In this document: positions 17,126 through 28,624 of the stretch, piece by piece
Layout: every line of letters begins with the position of its first letter
How positions within the stretch are numbered: the first letter of the stretch is position 1
Assembly: GCF_030814995.1 (NCBI RefSeq)
Contig: NZ_JAUSVX010000004.1
Coordinates: forward strand, 124,001 to 188,000
From: Labrys wisconsinensis
GTDB lineage: Bacteria; Pseudomonadota; Alphaproteobacteria; Rhizobiales; Labraceae
DNA length: 64,000 nucleotides
Direction of reading: 5' to 3'
The notes under the pieces: generated by a model
What the model saw: only the letters and a program-made list of their open reading frames with translations
Told to the model about the DNA's origin: nothing
Database searches by the model: none
Position numbers and translations under genes: made by a program

Positions 17126-17252
17126 CCGTGGCCGGCGGGCGGGCAGCCTCATCGCACGAGGGCGCCGTCTCCGCCTTCCGGCCGCCTGCGGCCGGCCGAC
17201 AACGAGGGCGCAAGCCCCGATCGATCCACACATCCGCGTGGGAGAACAGACG

Positions 17253-18524
17253 ATGACGAGACAGGCTCTTCCGATGAGTGCGCCGCTCGCCCGATCGGCC
17301 ATGGCCTATGTCCTGGCCGGCGGGCGCGGCAGCCGGTTGATGGAATTGACCGACCGCCGGGCCAAGCCGGCGGTCTATTTCGGCGGCAAGAGCCGGATCA
17401 TCGACTTCGCCCTGTCCAACGCCCTCAATTCCGGCATCCGCCGCATCGGCGTGGCGACGCAGTACAAGGCGCATTCGCTGATCCGGCACCTGCAGCGCGG
17501 CTGGAACTTCCTGCGGCCCGAGCGCAACGAGAGCTTCGACATCCTGCCGGCGAGCCAGCGCATCTCCGAGCATCAATGGTATGCCGGCACCGCCGACGCC
17601 GTGTACCAGAATCTCGACATCATCGAGACCAACACGGTCGAATACATGGTCATCCTCGCCGGCGACCATATCTACAAGATGGACTACGAATTGATGCTGC
17701 AGCAGCACGTCGACCAGAAGGCGGACGTCACCATCGGCTGCCTGGAGGTGCCGCGCATGGAGGCGACCGGCTTCGGCGTCATGCATGTCGACGAGAAGGA
17801 CCAGATCATCGCCTTCGTCGAGAAGCCCAAGGATCCGCCCGGCATCCCCGGCAATCCCGACATGGCGCTCGCCTCCATGGGCATCTACGTCTTCTCGATG
17901 AAGTTCCTGGAGCAGGAGCTGATCCGCGACGCCAACGACCCCAATTCCAGCCGCGATTTCGGCAAGGACATCATTCCCCACATCGTCAAGCACGGGAAGG
18001 CCGTGGCGCACCGCTTCACCAAGAGCTGCGTGCGCTCATCCCACGAGAACGAGGCCTATTGGCGCGACGTCGGCACGGTCGACGCCTATTGGGAGGCCAA
18101 TATCGACCTGACCGACGTGGTGCCGGCGCTCGATCTCTACGACCAGGACTGGCCGATCTGGACCTTTTCCGAGCTGACGCCGCCGGCCAAGTTCGTGCAC
18201 GACACCGACGGGCGGCGCGGCCAGGCGGTGTCCTCGCTCGTCTCCGGCGGCTGCCTGGTCTCGGGCGCCTCGCTGCGCCACTCCCTCCTGTTCACCGGCG
18301 TGCGGATCAATTCCTATTCGGAGGTCGAGAACGCGGTGGTGCTGCCCTATGTCAACATCGCCCGCTCGGCACGGCTCAAGAACGTGGTGATCGACCGCGG
18401 CGTGCAGATCCCCGAAGGCCTGGTGGTGGGCGAGGACCCCGTGCTCGACGACCGGCGCTTCCGCCGCACCGACAAGGGCATCTGCCTGATCACCCAGCCG
18501 ATGATCGACAGGCTGACGGCTTGA
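17253..18524 (+). CDS. glgC: Glucose-1-phosphate adenylyltransferase
   Basis: I start at the ATG at 17253 (ggagaa 7 bases upstream). The open frame extends into glgB but is unrelated there. The 423-residue protein has the nucleotide loop [20 protein letters not shown], the fructose-bisphosphate-site-type [27 protein letters not shown] with the catalytic Asp, and a C-terminal left-handed beta-helix. It makes ADP-glucose, the donor for GlgA, and is the controlled step of bacterial glycogen synthesis. Confidence 0.97.
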   Translation: MTRQALPMSAPLARSAMAYVLAGGRGSRLMELTDRRAKPAVYFGGKSRIIDFALSNALNSGIRRIGVATQYKAHSLIRHLQRGWNFLRPERNESFDILPASQRISEHQWYAGTADAVYQNLDIIETNTVEYMVILAGDHIYKMDYELMLQQHVDQKADVTIGCLEVPRMEATGFGVMHVDEKDQIIAFVEKPKDPPGIPGNPDMALASMGIYVFSMKFLEQELIRDANDPNSSRDFGKDIIPHIVKHGKAVAHRFTKSCVRSSHENEAYWRDVGTVDAYWEANIDLTDVVPALDLYDQDWPIWTFSELTPPAKFVHDTDGRRGQAVSSLVSGGCLVSGASLRHSLLFTGVRINSYSEVENAVVLPYVNIARSARLKNVVIDRGVQIPEGLVVGEDPVLDDRRFRRTDKGICLITQPMIDRLTA

Positions 18525-18585
18525 GGGCATATCTCCTGTCGGCTTCCGCCCGGAAGCCGGCAGCCTCCCTCCAGCGCCAGCGCCC

Positions 18586-20022
18586 ATGATCACAGTCCTC
18601 GCCGTCGCTTCCGAGATCCATCCGCTGGTCAAGACCGGCGGCCTCGCCGATGTGGTCGGCGCGCTGCCGGCGGCGCTGGCGGGGCACGACGTCGCCGTCA
18701 CCACGCTGGTGCCCGGCTATCCCGCGATCCTCGCCGCGCTGGGCAAGCCCCGGCGGGTCGGCGTGATCGAGGACTGCTTCGGCGGCCGCGCCGTGCTGAA
18801 GCGGGGCGAGGCGGCCGGCCTCGACCTGATCGCCCTCGACGCTCCCCACCTCTACGACCGCCCCGGCAACCCCTATGCCGGCCCGGACGGGCGCGACTGG
18901 CCCGACAATGCCCGCCGCTACGCCGCGCTGGCCTACGCCGCGGCAGGGGTGGCCCAGGGCCTGGTCGCGAATGTCCGGCCCGATATCCTGCACGCCCACG
19001 ACTGGCAGGCGGCGCTGGCGCCGGCCTATCTGCATTATGCCGGCGGCGCGCGGCCGCGGACCGTGGTCACCGTCCACAACCTCGCCTTCCAGGGCCAGTA
19101 TCCCCGCTCCATGCTGGAGGAGCTGAGATTGCCGCCGCGCGCCTTCGCCATGGACGGCGTCGAATATTACGGCATGATCGGCTTCCTGAAGTCCGGCCTG
19201 CACTTCTCCGACCGCATCACCACCGTGTCGCCGCGCTATGCCGCCGAGATCCGCACCGCCGAGGCCGGGATGGGGCTGGAAGGCCTGCTCGCCGGTCGCG
19301 CCGACGTGCTCTCGGGCATCGTCAACGGCCTGGACGATCGCGAATGGAACCCGGAGACGGACCCGAGGATCCCGGCGACCTATACGGTCAAGACGCTCGG
19401 CCAGCGCGCCCGCAACCGCACGGCGATCGAGCAGCGCTTCGGCCTGGGGCGCGGCGAGGGGCCGCTGATGTCGGTCGTGAGCCGCCTGACCTGGCAGAAG
19501 GGCATGGACCTCCTGGTCGAGGCGCTGCCGCATCTCGTCGCGAGCGGTGCGCGCCTCGCCCTGCTCGGCTCCGGCGACCGGGACATCGAGGCGGCCTTCC
19601 GTGCCGCGGCCGAGCGCTTTCCCGGCCGCATCGGCGTCGTCATCGGCTATGACGAGGCCCTGTCGCACGGCCTGTTCGCCGGCGCCGACATGACGCTGGT
19701 GCCCTCCCGCTTCGAGCCCTGCGGCCTGACCCAGCTCTACGGCCTGCGCTATGGCTGCGTGCCCGTCGTGGCGCGGGTCGGCGGCCTCTCCGACACCATC
19801 GTCGATGCCAACGACGCGGCGCTGACGCTGAAGGCCGCCACCGGCGTGCAGTTCCAGCCGGTCAGCCGCGCCATGCTGGAGGATGCGATCTCCCGCGCCG
19901 TCGCCCTGTTCCGCGACCGGCCGCTGTGGCAGTCGATCCAGCGGCGCGGCATGGGCCTCGATCTGTCCTGGACCTCGCGCGCCGGAGCCTATGCCGCGCT
20001 CTATCGCGAGATGCTGCGGTGA
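18586..20022 (+). CDS. glgA: Glycogen synthase (ADP-glucose type)
   Basis: The 478-residue GT5 enzyme shows the ADP-glucose loop KTGGLADVVGALP near residue 16, HAHDWQAALAP, TVHNLAFQGQ and the C-terminal catalytic segment SRFEPCGLTQLYGLRYG. It extends alpha-1,4 chains from ADP-glucose made by GlgC. It begins 61 bases after glgC and ends six bases before a LysE-type gene. No strong RBS precedes the ATG. Length and motifs are standard. Confidence 0.97.
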   Translation: MITVLAVASEIHPLVKTGGLADVVGALPAALAGHDVAVTTLVPGYPAILAALGKPRRVGVIEDCFGGRAVLKRGEAAGLDLIALDAPHLYDRPGNPYAGPDGRDWPDNARRYAALAYAAAGVAQGLVANVRPDILHAHDWQAALAPAYLHYAGGARPRTVVTVHNLAFQGQYPRSMLEELRLPPRAFAMDGVEYYGMIGFLKSGLHFSDRITTVSPRYAAEIRTAEAGMGLEGLLAGRADVLSGIVNGLDDREWNPETDPRIPATYTVKTLGQRARNRTAIEQRFGLGRGEGPLMSVVSRLTWQKGMDLLVEALPHLVASGARLALLGSGDRDIEAAFRAAAERFPGRIGVVIGYDEALSHGLFAGADMTLVPSRFEPCGLTQLYGLRYGCVPVVARVGGLSDTIVDANDAALTLKAATGVQFQPVSRAMLEDAISRAVALFRDRPLWQSIQRRGMGLDLSWTSRAGAYAALYREMLR

Positions 20023-20028
20023 CCCGCC

Positions 20029-22310
<2,282 letters not shown>

Positions 22311-22377
22311 GGAGAATGATGCCGTCGCCGAGGCTGCCCCAAGCGATCTTGCGAAAACTACGGCTTAGCAGTACTTA

Positions 22378-22662
22378 ATGGATGATGGCTCCTTCCAGTG
22401 GGACGATCGTAAGGCGATTGCGAATTATCAGAAGCACGGCGTCACCTTCGAAGCCGCACGTGATGTGTTCAAAGATCCATTCGCCCTCGAATGGCTGGAT
22501 GATCGGGCTGACTATGGAGAAGACCGCTTCGTCATTCTTGGGATGGTCGATCATCGCATCCTGTTCGTCGCCTATGCGATGAGGGGTGACGCCGTTCGTA
22601 TCATTTCGGCGAGAGGAGCCGAACCGCATGAGCAACGCCAGTACCACGAAGACAATGCGTGA
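22378..22662 (+). CDS. brnT: BrnT-family type II toxin
   Basis: The 94-residue protein reads FQWDDRKAIANYQKHGVTFE, then DVFKDPFALEWLDD, YGEDRFVILGMVD and VRIISARGAEPHEQRQY. These are the standard BrnT segments of the RelE-like ribonuclease fold. BrnT arrests translation by RNA cleavage until bound by its antitoxin. The sequence ttgcga, 17 bases, tactta abuts the start codon and could be a promoter for a leaderless message. The antitoxin gene overlaps its 3' end by 35 bases. Base composition is less GC-rich than pgm, in keeping with a mobile module. Confidence 0.9.
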   Translation: MDDGSFQWDDRKAIANYQKHGVTFEAARDVFKDPFALEWLDDRADYGEDRFVILGMVDHRILFVAYAMRGDAVRIISARGAEPHEQRQYHEDNA

Positions 22663-22981
22663 TCCGCCCGGACATGATTGGCGCCGGCTGGACGTGATGA
22701 CGGATGTGGAGCGTCATGCCAGTGCCTTGAGCGATCCGGATGTTCAACCGCTCTCGCCGGCCGATGCGATGCGCATGAAGCGCACGCCGCAGGTGAAAAT
22801 CATCCGTAGGGCGCTGGGGCTATCGCAGGATGACTTCGCCTCCCGTTTCCATATCCCGCTCGGCACGCTGCGCGATTGGGAGCAAGCCCGCAAGGAACCG
22901 GACGCCGCCGCCAAGGCCTATCTGACGGTCATCGCCCGCAATCCCGGCGCAGTCAGCGAGGCATTGCAGAACGAGCGTTGA
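22628..22981 (+). CDS. Helix-turn-helix antitoxin partner of BrnT
   Basis: From the ATG at 22628, inside the brnT end, the product is 117 residues. The C-terminal half reads IIRRALGLSQDDFASRFHIP and then GTLRDWEQARKEPD, an XRE-like helix-turn-helix. It lacks the ribbon-helix-helix of canonical BrnA (R-L-D-x-D-V-x-x-W-F-K). Toxin-first order with overlap matches brnTA loci. It should neutralise BrnT and repress the pair. An upstream ATG at 22586 is open but lies deeper within brnT and adds 14 unlikely residues. Confidence 0.85.
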   Translation: MSNASTTKTMRDPPGHDWRRLDVMTDVERHASALSDPDVQPLSPADAMRMKRTPQVKIIRRALGLSQDDFASRFHIPLGTLRDWEQARKEPDAAAKAYLTVIARNPGAVSEALQNER

Positions 22982-22987
22982 GCTCCG

Positions 22988-23899
22988 TCACACCCGCGGC
23001 GCGCTGGTCCGGTGCTGCGGCTTGGCGGGGACGATCGGCCGGTTGCGCAGGGCGACGATGCGGCGGGCGGTGCGGTCCTCCGGCACCTTCGCGGCGAGCG
23101 CGTAGGTGCGGCGGCGCAACATCTCGACCAGGGCCTTGCGGTCGCCGGCGGCGGCGATCTCGGCCCCGTCGATCGGGTCGCCGATCGCCACGGGCAGTCT
23201 CGTGCCGATGCGGTCGCGCACCTCCTTGAAGATCAGGGAGAGACGCAGCGCCGTGTGCACGTGGCTGGCGATCTGGAACAGGCGGCTGTTCTGGCCGCCG
23301 AAGAAGATCGGCACCACCGTCGCGCCGGATCGCTGGATCAGCTGCGCGGTGAAGGGCTGCCAGGGCGCATCGATCGCCGGCCGGCGGCCGAGCTTGTCGG
23401 GCGAGGTGGAGACGGCGCCGGCGGGAAAGACGATGACGCAGCCGCCGGCCTCGAGCCGCTGGCGGGCGAGGGCGCGCGTGCGCAGGTTGGTCTTGAGCGC
23501 CTCCGGCGTCTCGGAGAAGTCGACCGGCAGCAGCGAGACCGCCGCCTCCGGCGCGTTCAGGAGCAGGGCATGGGTGAGGATGACGAAATCGCGCCGGACC
23601 TGCTCGATCAGCCAGGCGATGACGACGCCGTCGAGCACGCCATAGGGGTGGTTGGCGACGATGACGCAGGGGCCGCTCGCCGGAATGCCGGCGAGCTGCG
23701 ACCGGTCGAAGCGCACGTCGAGCTCGAGCTGGCGCACCGCAGCCGCAAAGAAGCTCTCGCCGGCCACCGGATTGCGCCGGTTGGCGAGGTAGAGGCGCTT
23801 CAGGCGCGGCTGGCCGGTGACCGTCTCGATGGCGCGGATCAGGGCGCGCTTGGGCAGGGAGAAGGTCGGGTCGGCATAGGTGAAATGCACGTTCGCCAT
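22988..23899 (-). CDS. Lysophospholipid acyltransferase family protein
   Basis: The 303-residue protein carries the acyltransferase motif CVIVANHPYGVLDGVVI (His-x5-Asp version). It also has the glycerol-phosphate-type loop CVIVFPAGAVSTS and a third block ATVVPIFFGGQNS. These place it in the PlsC-like superfamily, in the NHPxGxxDG subgroup related to hemolysin-type and ornithine-lipid acyltransferases. It probably acylates a lysolipid at the inner membrane. It ends six bases from the antitoxin stop on the other strand (convergent). There is no operon partner. Confidence 0.85.
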   Translation of the reverse strand: MANVHFTYADPTFSLPKRALIRAIETVTGQPRLKRLYLANRRNPVAGESFFAAAVRQLELDVRFDRSQLAGIPASGPCVIVANHPYGVLDGVVIAWLIEQVRRDFVILTHALLLNAPEAAVSLLPVDFSETPEALKTNLRTRALARQRLEAGGCVIVFPAGAVSTSPDKLGRRPAIDAPWQPFTAQLIQRSGATVVPIFFGGQNSRLFQIASHVHTALRLSLIFKEVRDRIGTRLPVAIGDPIDGAEIAAAGDRKALVEMLRRRTYALAAKVPEDRTARRIVALRNRPIVPAKPQHRTSAPRV

Positions 23900-24043
23900 A
23901 GACCAGCTATCGATCCGTCACATGACGCGATGATGACCAGCCGCGCCCGCCATTCTCCTAGCGGAAATCCGTCTTCTGCGCATCCGGTCGCGGTCTGAAA
24001 TCGCAGCGCGCGTGGTTCTGCCGCAGGGCAGGGCGGCCGGCCT

Positions 24044-25261
24044 TCAGCCCTTGAGCAGCACGTCGAAGCGCGGGTTCATCTCGTCGAACACCGGCAGCGC
24101 CGCCGCGCCATAGGCGGTGGGATAGCGCCCGGCCGTGCCGGCGATCACCCGGGCGGTGCGCCGCCGCGCACCGGCGCCGGCCGAGACCGGCAGCGGCGTG
24201 GCGCTGTCGATCAGGCGCTGGATCAGGGTGGGGGAGGCGAGGCCGGAGACGATCACCGTCTCCGGGTCGAGCACCGTCTCCAGGATGTTGACGGCGGTCG
24301 CCAGCCGCGGACCGGCCTCGCGCAGCCAGGGATCGAGGCGAGCCGCGTCCGTCCGTTCGACGGCGAGCAGGCTGTCGGGCGTCTCGCGGTCGGGATCGGC
24401 CGAGACGCCTTCATAGGCCGCCCGCAGCGAGACGTAGCGCTCCAGGCAGCCGCGATTGCCGCAGGGGCAGGGGCGCCCACCGGGATCGACGATCATGTGG
24501 CCGATCTCCCCCGCGTTGGAGAAGGCGCCCTTGAAGGGCTGGCCGTCGAGGAAGAGGCCGGCGCCCAGGCCGTCGTCGAGGAAGAGCAGCACGAAGCTCT
24601 CGATGGCGCGGGCGACGCCGTAGAGCCGCTCGCCGATGGCCGCGGCGACCGCGTCGTTCTCGATCAGCACGGGCAGGCCGATGGCGGCACGGAAGGCTTC
24701 GCGTGCCGCCGGGTCGCTCCAGCCGGGCAGGCCGGTCGGGCCCGCGGTCGAGATCGGGCCGAGATCGAAGCGCGTCGGCAGCGCCACGCCGACGCCGAGC
24801 ACGCGCGACAGGGCGATGCCGCTCTCGGCCACCAGATCATGGATCAGGTCGACGACGATCGGGGCCGCCTCCTCGGGCGTGGTCGGGCTTTCCGTGAGAT
24901 CGCGGGTCGCGACCGGCCGGCCGGTGAGGTCGGCCAGCACCGCGATGACGTCATGGCGGGCGATGTGGAAGCCCAGCGACCAGCCGCCCTCGGGATTGAT
25001 GGAATAGGGGATGGAGGGCTGCCCGCGCGCGCCGCGCACCGGCTCGCCGGCGATCAGGAATCCGGTCTGAGCGAGCTCGTCGACGATGTTGGAGATGGTC
25101 TGCGCCGTCAGTGCCGTCTGCCGGGCGATGTCGGCCCGCGACAGGGTGCCGGCCCGGCGCACGGCTTCGAGCACGACGCGGCGGTTGTGGGAGCGGGCAT
25201 ATTCGAGGTTGGTGCCGGCGATCGGCCGCGGCGGCGGGCTTGTCGGCGTCAGCAGGGTCAT
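24044..25261 (-). CDS. ROK-family transcriptional regulator
   Basis: I choose the ATG at 25261 because ggagg lies a few bases upstream. The frame continues 14 codons further without an RBS. The 405-residue product has an N-terminal winged helix (VRRAGTLSRADIARQTAL, TISNIVDELAQTGFL). A ROK sugar-kinase-like domain follows with EIGHMIVDPGG and the zinc motif CPCGNRGCLE. It is divergent from a sugar ABC importer and is its likely repressor, released by an imported sugar. An AT-rich stretch near 25301-25323 is the natural operator position. Confidence 0.92.
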   Translation of the reverse strand: MTLLTPTSPPPRPIAGTNLEYARSHNRRVVLEAVRRAGTLSRADIARQTALTAQTISNIVDELAQTGFLIAGEPVRGARGQPSIPYSINPEGGWSLGFHIARHDVIAVLADLTGRPVATRDLTESPTTPEEAAPIVVDLIHDLVAESGIALSRVLGVGVALPTRFDLGPISTAGPTGLPGWSDPAAREAFRAAIGLPVLIENDAVAAAIGERLYGVARAIESFVLLFLDDGLGAGLFLDGQPFKGAFSNAGEIGHMIVDPGGRPCPCGNRGCLERYVSLRAAYEGVSADPDRETPDSLLAVERTDAARLDPWLREAGPRLATAVNILETVLDPETVIVSGLASPTLIQRLIDSATPLPVSAGAGARRRTARVIAGTAGRYPTAYGAAALPVFDEMNPRFDVLLKG

Positions 25262-25300
25262 CGGCTCCTCCGGAGCCGAGGTTAGCCGCTCCTTGACCAT

Positions 25301-25367
25301 CAATCAATTTGAGTTATTAATTTCGGCAAGCGGGGCGCGAGCCGCCTCCGGCACCGGCCGGAGGCGG
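25301..25367. promoter_or_regulatory. ROK/sugar-importer divergent control region
   Basis: An AT-rich core with the partly symmetric aatttgagttattaattt (25306-25323) stands out in the GC-rich surroundings and fits ROK-type operators. Next to it is a hairpin with perfect 10-base arms ccgcctccgg (25342-25351) and ccggaggcgg (25358-25367), located in the leader of the binding-protein gene. It may affect message stability or transcription. Both readings are inference. Confidence 0.45.
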
Positions 25368-25424
25368 CGGCGACCCCGGTCACAGCCGCGCCGCCAATGC
25401 CGGTCGCATTCGAGGGAGAACACC

Positions 25425-26678
25425 ATGACGATGACGAAACGGAGCCTCCTCAAGTCGGGCCTCGCCGCCGCGATCGCGCTCGGCGCCCTGTCGAGCGCAG
25501 CCGCCGCCGAGGAGCTCAGCGCGCTGTTCATGTCGCAGGCCGCCTATAGCGAGAGCGACGTGCGCGCCATGACCGCGGCCTTCGAGAAGGCCAATCCGGG
25601 CACGACGGTGAAGCTCGAATTCGTGCCCTACGAGGCGCTCTACGACAAGATCGTCGCTTCCAAGGCCGCAGGCAGCGCCGGCTACGACGTGGTGCTCTAC
25701 GACGTGATCTGGCCGGCCAACTTCGCGGAGAACGGCGTCCTGGCCGACGTCACCGACAAGGTGGCGGCGATGGACAAGAGCCAGGTCTTCGACGGGGCCT
25801 GGGCCACCGTCACCTATGGCGGCAAATATTATGGCATGCCCTGGATCCTCGACACCAAGTACCTCTTCTACAACACGGAGATGCTGCAGAAGGCCGGCAT
25901 CTCGGCCCCGCCCAAGACCTGGGCCGAGCTCAACGATCAGGCCAAGATCATCAAGGACAAGGGCCTCGTTCAATATCCGATCGTCTGGAGCTGGTCGCAG
26001 GCCGAGGCCGTGGTCTGCGACTACACCACCCTGACCGCGGCCTTCCAGGGCGAGTTCTTCAAGGACGGCAAGCCGGCCTTCGACAAGGGCGGCTCGCTCG
26101 ACGCGGTCAAGTACATGGTCGACAGCCTGAAGTCGGGGCTTTCCAACCCCAACTCGAAGGAATATCTTGAGGAGGACGTGCGCAAGGTGTTCTCGGCCGG
26201 CGATGCCGCCTTCGCGCTCAACTGGACCTACATGTACCAGATGGCCCAGAAGCCGGAGGAGAGCAAGGTGGTCGGCAAGGTCGGCGTCGTCCCGGCGCCC
26301 GGCGTCGCCGGCAAGACCCAGGCCTCCGCGGTCAACGGCTCGATGGGCCTGGGCATCACGGCGTCCTCGACCAAGAAGGACCTCGCCTGGAAATATATCG
26401 CCTACATGACCTCCCAGCCGGTGCAGAACCAGTATGCCCAGCTCAGCCTGCCGATCTGGAAGTCGTCCTACACCGACCCGGCCGTGACCAAGGGCCAGGA
26501 GCCGGTGGTGGCCGCCGCCGACGTCTCGATCGGCATCATGGCCTCGCGCCCGCAGTCCACCTCCTACCCCGAGCTGTCGACCCTGCTGCAGACGGCGATC
26601 CAGAACGCCCTGACCGGCAAGGCGACGCCCGAGGCGGCCCTGGCCGACGCGGCCGCCGCGGCGGCGCGCATCCGCTGA
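25425..26678 (+). CDS. Carbohydrate ABC transporter substrate-binding protein
   Basis: The 417-residue family-1 binding protein has a Tat/Sec-like signal MTMTKRSLLKSGLAAAIALG with cleavage near SSAAAAEE. It contains YDVVLYDVIWPANFAENGVL, MPWILDTKYLFYNTEML, WAELNDQAKII and FALNWTYMYQM, typical of maltose/sugar binding proteins. gaggga lies 9 bases before the ATG. It heads the importer with two permeases downstream. No ATPase gene is in the cluster. The sugar is not identifiable. Confidence 0.92.
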   Translation: MTMTKRSLLKSGLAAAIALGALSSAAAAEELSALFMSQAAYSESDVRAMTAAFEKANPGTTVKLEFVPYEALYDKIVASKAAGSAGYDVVLYDVIWPANFAENGVLADVTDKVAAMDKSQVFDGAWATVTYGGKYYGMPWILDTKYLFYNTEMLQKAGISAPPKTWAELNDQAKIIKDKGLVQYPIVWSWSQAEAVVCDYTTLTAAFQGEFFKDGKPAFDKGGSLDAVKYMVDSLKSGLSNPNSKEYLEEDVRKVFSAGDAAFALNWTYMYQMAQKPEESKVVGKVGVVPAPGVAGKTQASAVNGSMGLGITASSTKKDLAWKYIAYMTSQPVQNQYAQLSLPIWKSSYTDPAVTKGQEPVVAAADVSIGIMASRPQSTSYPELSTLLQTAIQNALTGKATPEAALADAAAAAARIR

Positions 26679-26698
26679 GGCGCCGAGCAGGCCCGACA

Positions 26699-26726
26699 CG
26701 CATGGCCCCCGTTGCGGGGCCATGCG
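26699..26726 (+). promoter_or_regulatory. Strong intercistronic hairpin between binding protein and permease genes
   Basis: Perfect 11-base arms cgcatggcccc (26699-26709) and ggggccatgcg (26716-26726) flank a 6-base loop, 20 bases after the binding-protein stop. There is no following T-run, so it is unlikely to be a full terminator. Similar hairpins in other importers protect the upstream message and lower permease expression. Confidence 0.6.
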
Positions 26727-26765
26727 TCGTCGCCATCGAGGATTGGGGCGTGGAGCGCTTGATGC

Positions 26766-27692
26766 ATGCCGGTTCGTGACATGACGCTCCGCCGCCTGTC
26801 CGGCGGCGACCTGCGGCTCGGGATGCCCGCGCCGTGGCTCCTCCTGCTGCCGCTCCTCATCGTGATCGCCGGGATCGTCGGCTACCCCTTCGTCCAGACC
26901 ATCGTCCTGTCCTTCACCAATGCCCGCCTGCTCACCGGCTTCGCGGCCTCGCACTGGGTCGGGTTCGAGAACTACCAGTTCGCCCTGACGGACGTGGAGT
27001 TCCTGCAGGCCCTGCTGCGGACGCTCTATTTCACCGGAATGTCCGTCGGCTTCGAGGCGATCCTCGGCGTCCTCGTCGCCCTGCTCCTGAACCAGGAGTT
27101 CCGCGGCCGCACCCTCTGCCGGGCCCTCCTCGTGCTGCCCTGGGCCGTCCCGACCATCGTCAACGCCCTGATGTGGCGGCTGATCTACCAGCCGGATTTC
27201 GGCGGCCTCAACGCCGCCCTGGTGCAGACCGGCCTGATGGACGCCTACCGCTCCTGGCTCGGCGACGGGGCGAGCGCCATGAACGCCATCGTCTTCGCCG
27301 ATGTCTGGAAGAACTATCCGCTCGTGGCGCTCATCGTGCTCGCCGCCCTGCAGAACGCGCCCAAGGATCTCTACGAGGCGGCGCGGATCGACGGCGCCAA
27401 TGCCTGGCAGCGCTTCCGGGTGGTGACCTGGCCGGTGATATCGGCGCCGCTGGTCATCGCGCTGGTGCTGCGCTGCATCGAGGCGCTGAAGGTGTTCGAC
27501 ATCGTCTATGTCATGACCCGCGGCGGGCCGGCCAACGCCACCAAGACGGTGAGCTTCTTCGTCTACCAGGAGAGCTTCGGCTTCAACCGCGTCGGCTCCG
27601 GTGCTTCCTATGCGCTGATCGTGGTGCTGATCGCCACGGTCTTCGTCGCGGCCTATGTCCGCCTGCTCCGGCGCACGGAGGCCGGCGCATGA
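26766..27692 (+). CDS. Sugar ABC transporter permease (MalF-like)
   Basis: The 308-residue inner-membrane protein has about six membrane segments, starting with PAPWLLLLPLLIVIAGIVGY. It has the EAA loop DLYEAARIDGANAWQRFRVVTWP, and VMTRGGPANATKTVSFFVYQ near the C-terminus, all typical of MalF/UgpA-type permeases. It overlaps the second permease by four bases. A second ATG at 26781 (MTLRRL) is an alternative start. It forms the channel heterodimer with the next gene. Confidence 0.92.
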   Translation: MPVRDMTLRRLSGGDLRLGMPAPWLLLLPLLIVIAGIVGYPFVQTIVLSFTNARLLTGFAASHWVGFENYQFALTDVEFLQALLRTLYFTGMSVGFEAILGVLVALLLNQEFRGRTLCRALLVLPWAVPTIVNALMWRLIYQPDFGGLNAALVQTGLMDAYRSWLGDGASAMNAIVFADVWKNYPLVALIVLAALQNAPKDLYEAARIDGANAWQRFRVVTWPVISAPLVIALVLRCIEALKVFDIVYVMTRGGPANATKTVSFFVYQESFGFNRVGSGASYALIVVLIATVFVAAYVRLLRRTEAGA

Positions 27693-28549
27693 CCCGGCCC
27701 TGGACCCTGCGCTGGCTCGTCGGCCGCGTCCTGCTCTACGCCGCGGTCGCCCTCTTCGTGGTGGCGACCCTGCTGCCGGTGCTGTGGATGCTGATCGTCA
27801 GCGTCGCACCGCCGGCGGACCTGACCGCCAAGCCGCTGCGCTTCATCCCCTCGACCATCGACTGGGGCAACTATGTCAGGCTCCTCACCTTCACGCCCAA
27901 CAGCCCGGGCGCGGCCTTCCTCGCCGCCCTGCGCAACAGCCTCACCGTCGCCCTGGTCGGCACCGCCATCTCGCTGGCCGTCGCGATTCCCGCCGCCTGG
28001 TGCTTTTCGCGCAGCCGGGGGCGCTACGACGCGCTGCTCTACGGCGTGCTCTCCACTTACATGATGCCGGCGGTGGCCCTGCTGCTGCCGCTCTATTTCC
28101 TGCTGGCGACCCTCGGCCTGCTCAACAGCGTCACCGGCCTCATCATCGTCTATTGCTCCGTCCTGACGCCCTTCGTCACCTGGTTCGCCAAGAGCGCCAT
28201 CGACGCCGTGCCGGAGGAGATCGAGAGCGCGGCGCAGATCGACGGCGCGGGCTTCTTCCAGCTCCTGCGCCACGTCACCCTGCCGCTGGCCCGCGCCGGC
28301 ATCGCCACCGCCGCCCTGTTCGCCATCCTGCTCGCCTGGGACGAGTTCTTCTACGCCTTGCTGTTCACCGCCACGGCCGACGCCAAGACGCTGACCGTGA
28401 CCATCGCCGATTTCGCCGGCGGCCGCGCCACCGATTTCGGCCTGGTCGCCGCTGCCGGCCTGCTCACCGCCCTGCCGCCGGTGCTGATCGCCTTCGTCCT
28501 GCAGAAGGCGCTGGTCAGCGGGCTCACGGCCGGAAGCGTGAAGGGGTAA
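27689..28549 (+). CDS. Sugar ABC transporter permease (MalG-like)
   Basis: Starting at the ATGA overlap (27689) the protein has 286 residues. It has about six membrane segments, PTATWCFSRSR-like interior (read here as IPAAWCFSRSRGRYD), the EAA loop VPEEIESAAQIDGAGFFQLLRHV and LFAILLAWDEFFYALLFT. This is a standard MalG/UgpE-type permease. The cluster ends here without an ATPase or a sugar-processing enzyme. The importer presumably borrows a shared MsmK/UgpC-type ATPase encoded elsewhere. Confidence 0.92.
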   Translation: MTRPWTLRWLVGRVLLYAAVALFVVATLLPVLWMLIVSVAPPADLTAKPLRFIPSTIDWGNYVRLLTFTPNSPGAAFLAALRNSLTVALVGTAISLAVAIPAAWCFSRSRGRYDALLYGVLSTYMMPAVALLLPLYFLLATLGLLNSVTGLIIVYCSVLTPFVTWFAKSAIDAVPEEIESAAQIDGAGFFQLLRHVTLPLARAGIATAALFAILLAWDEFFYALLFTATADAKTLTVTIADFAGGRATDFGLVAAAGLLTALPPVLIAFVLQKALVSGLTAGSVKG

Positions 28550-28624
28550 GGGGGCGAGACTGGATGCGGATGCAGGTCCGCTTGGGCCGTCGGCGAATAA
28601 CTGAATCGAAGTGGCGCGGGGAAT

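Noticed and set aside
16935-17252. An upstream extension of glgC into glgB
   Set aside because: The extension overlaps glgB coding sequence, and a good RBS precedes the ATG at 17253.
14822-17302. An 826-codon leftward frame over glgB
   Set aside because: glgB on the other strand has complete GH13 motifs and normal length. The antisense product shows only charged low-complexity sequence.
25341-25367. Hairpin upstream of the sugar-binding protein considered as a riboswitch
   Set aside because: It is a simple stem with no conserved aptamer core. Only a general leader role can be supported.
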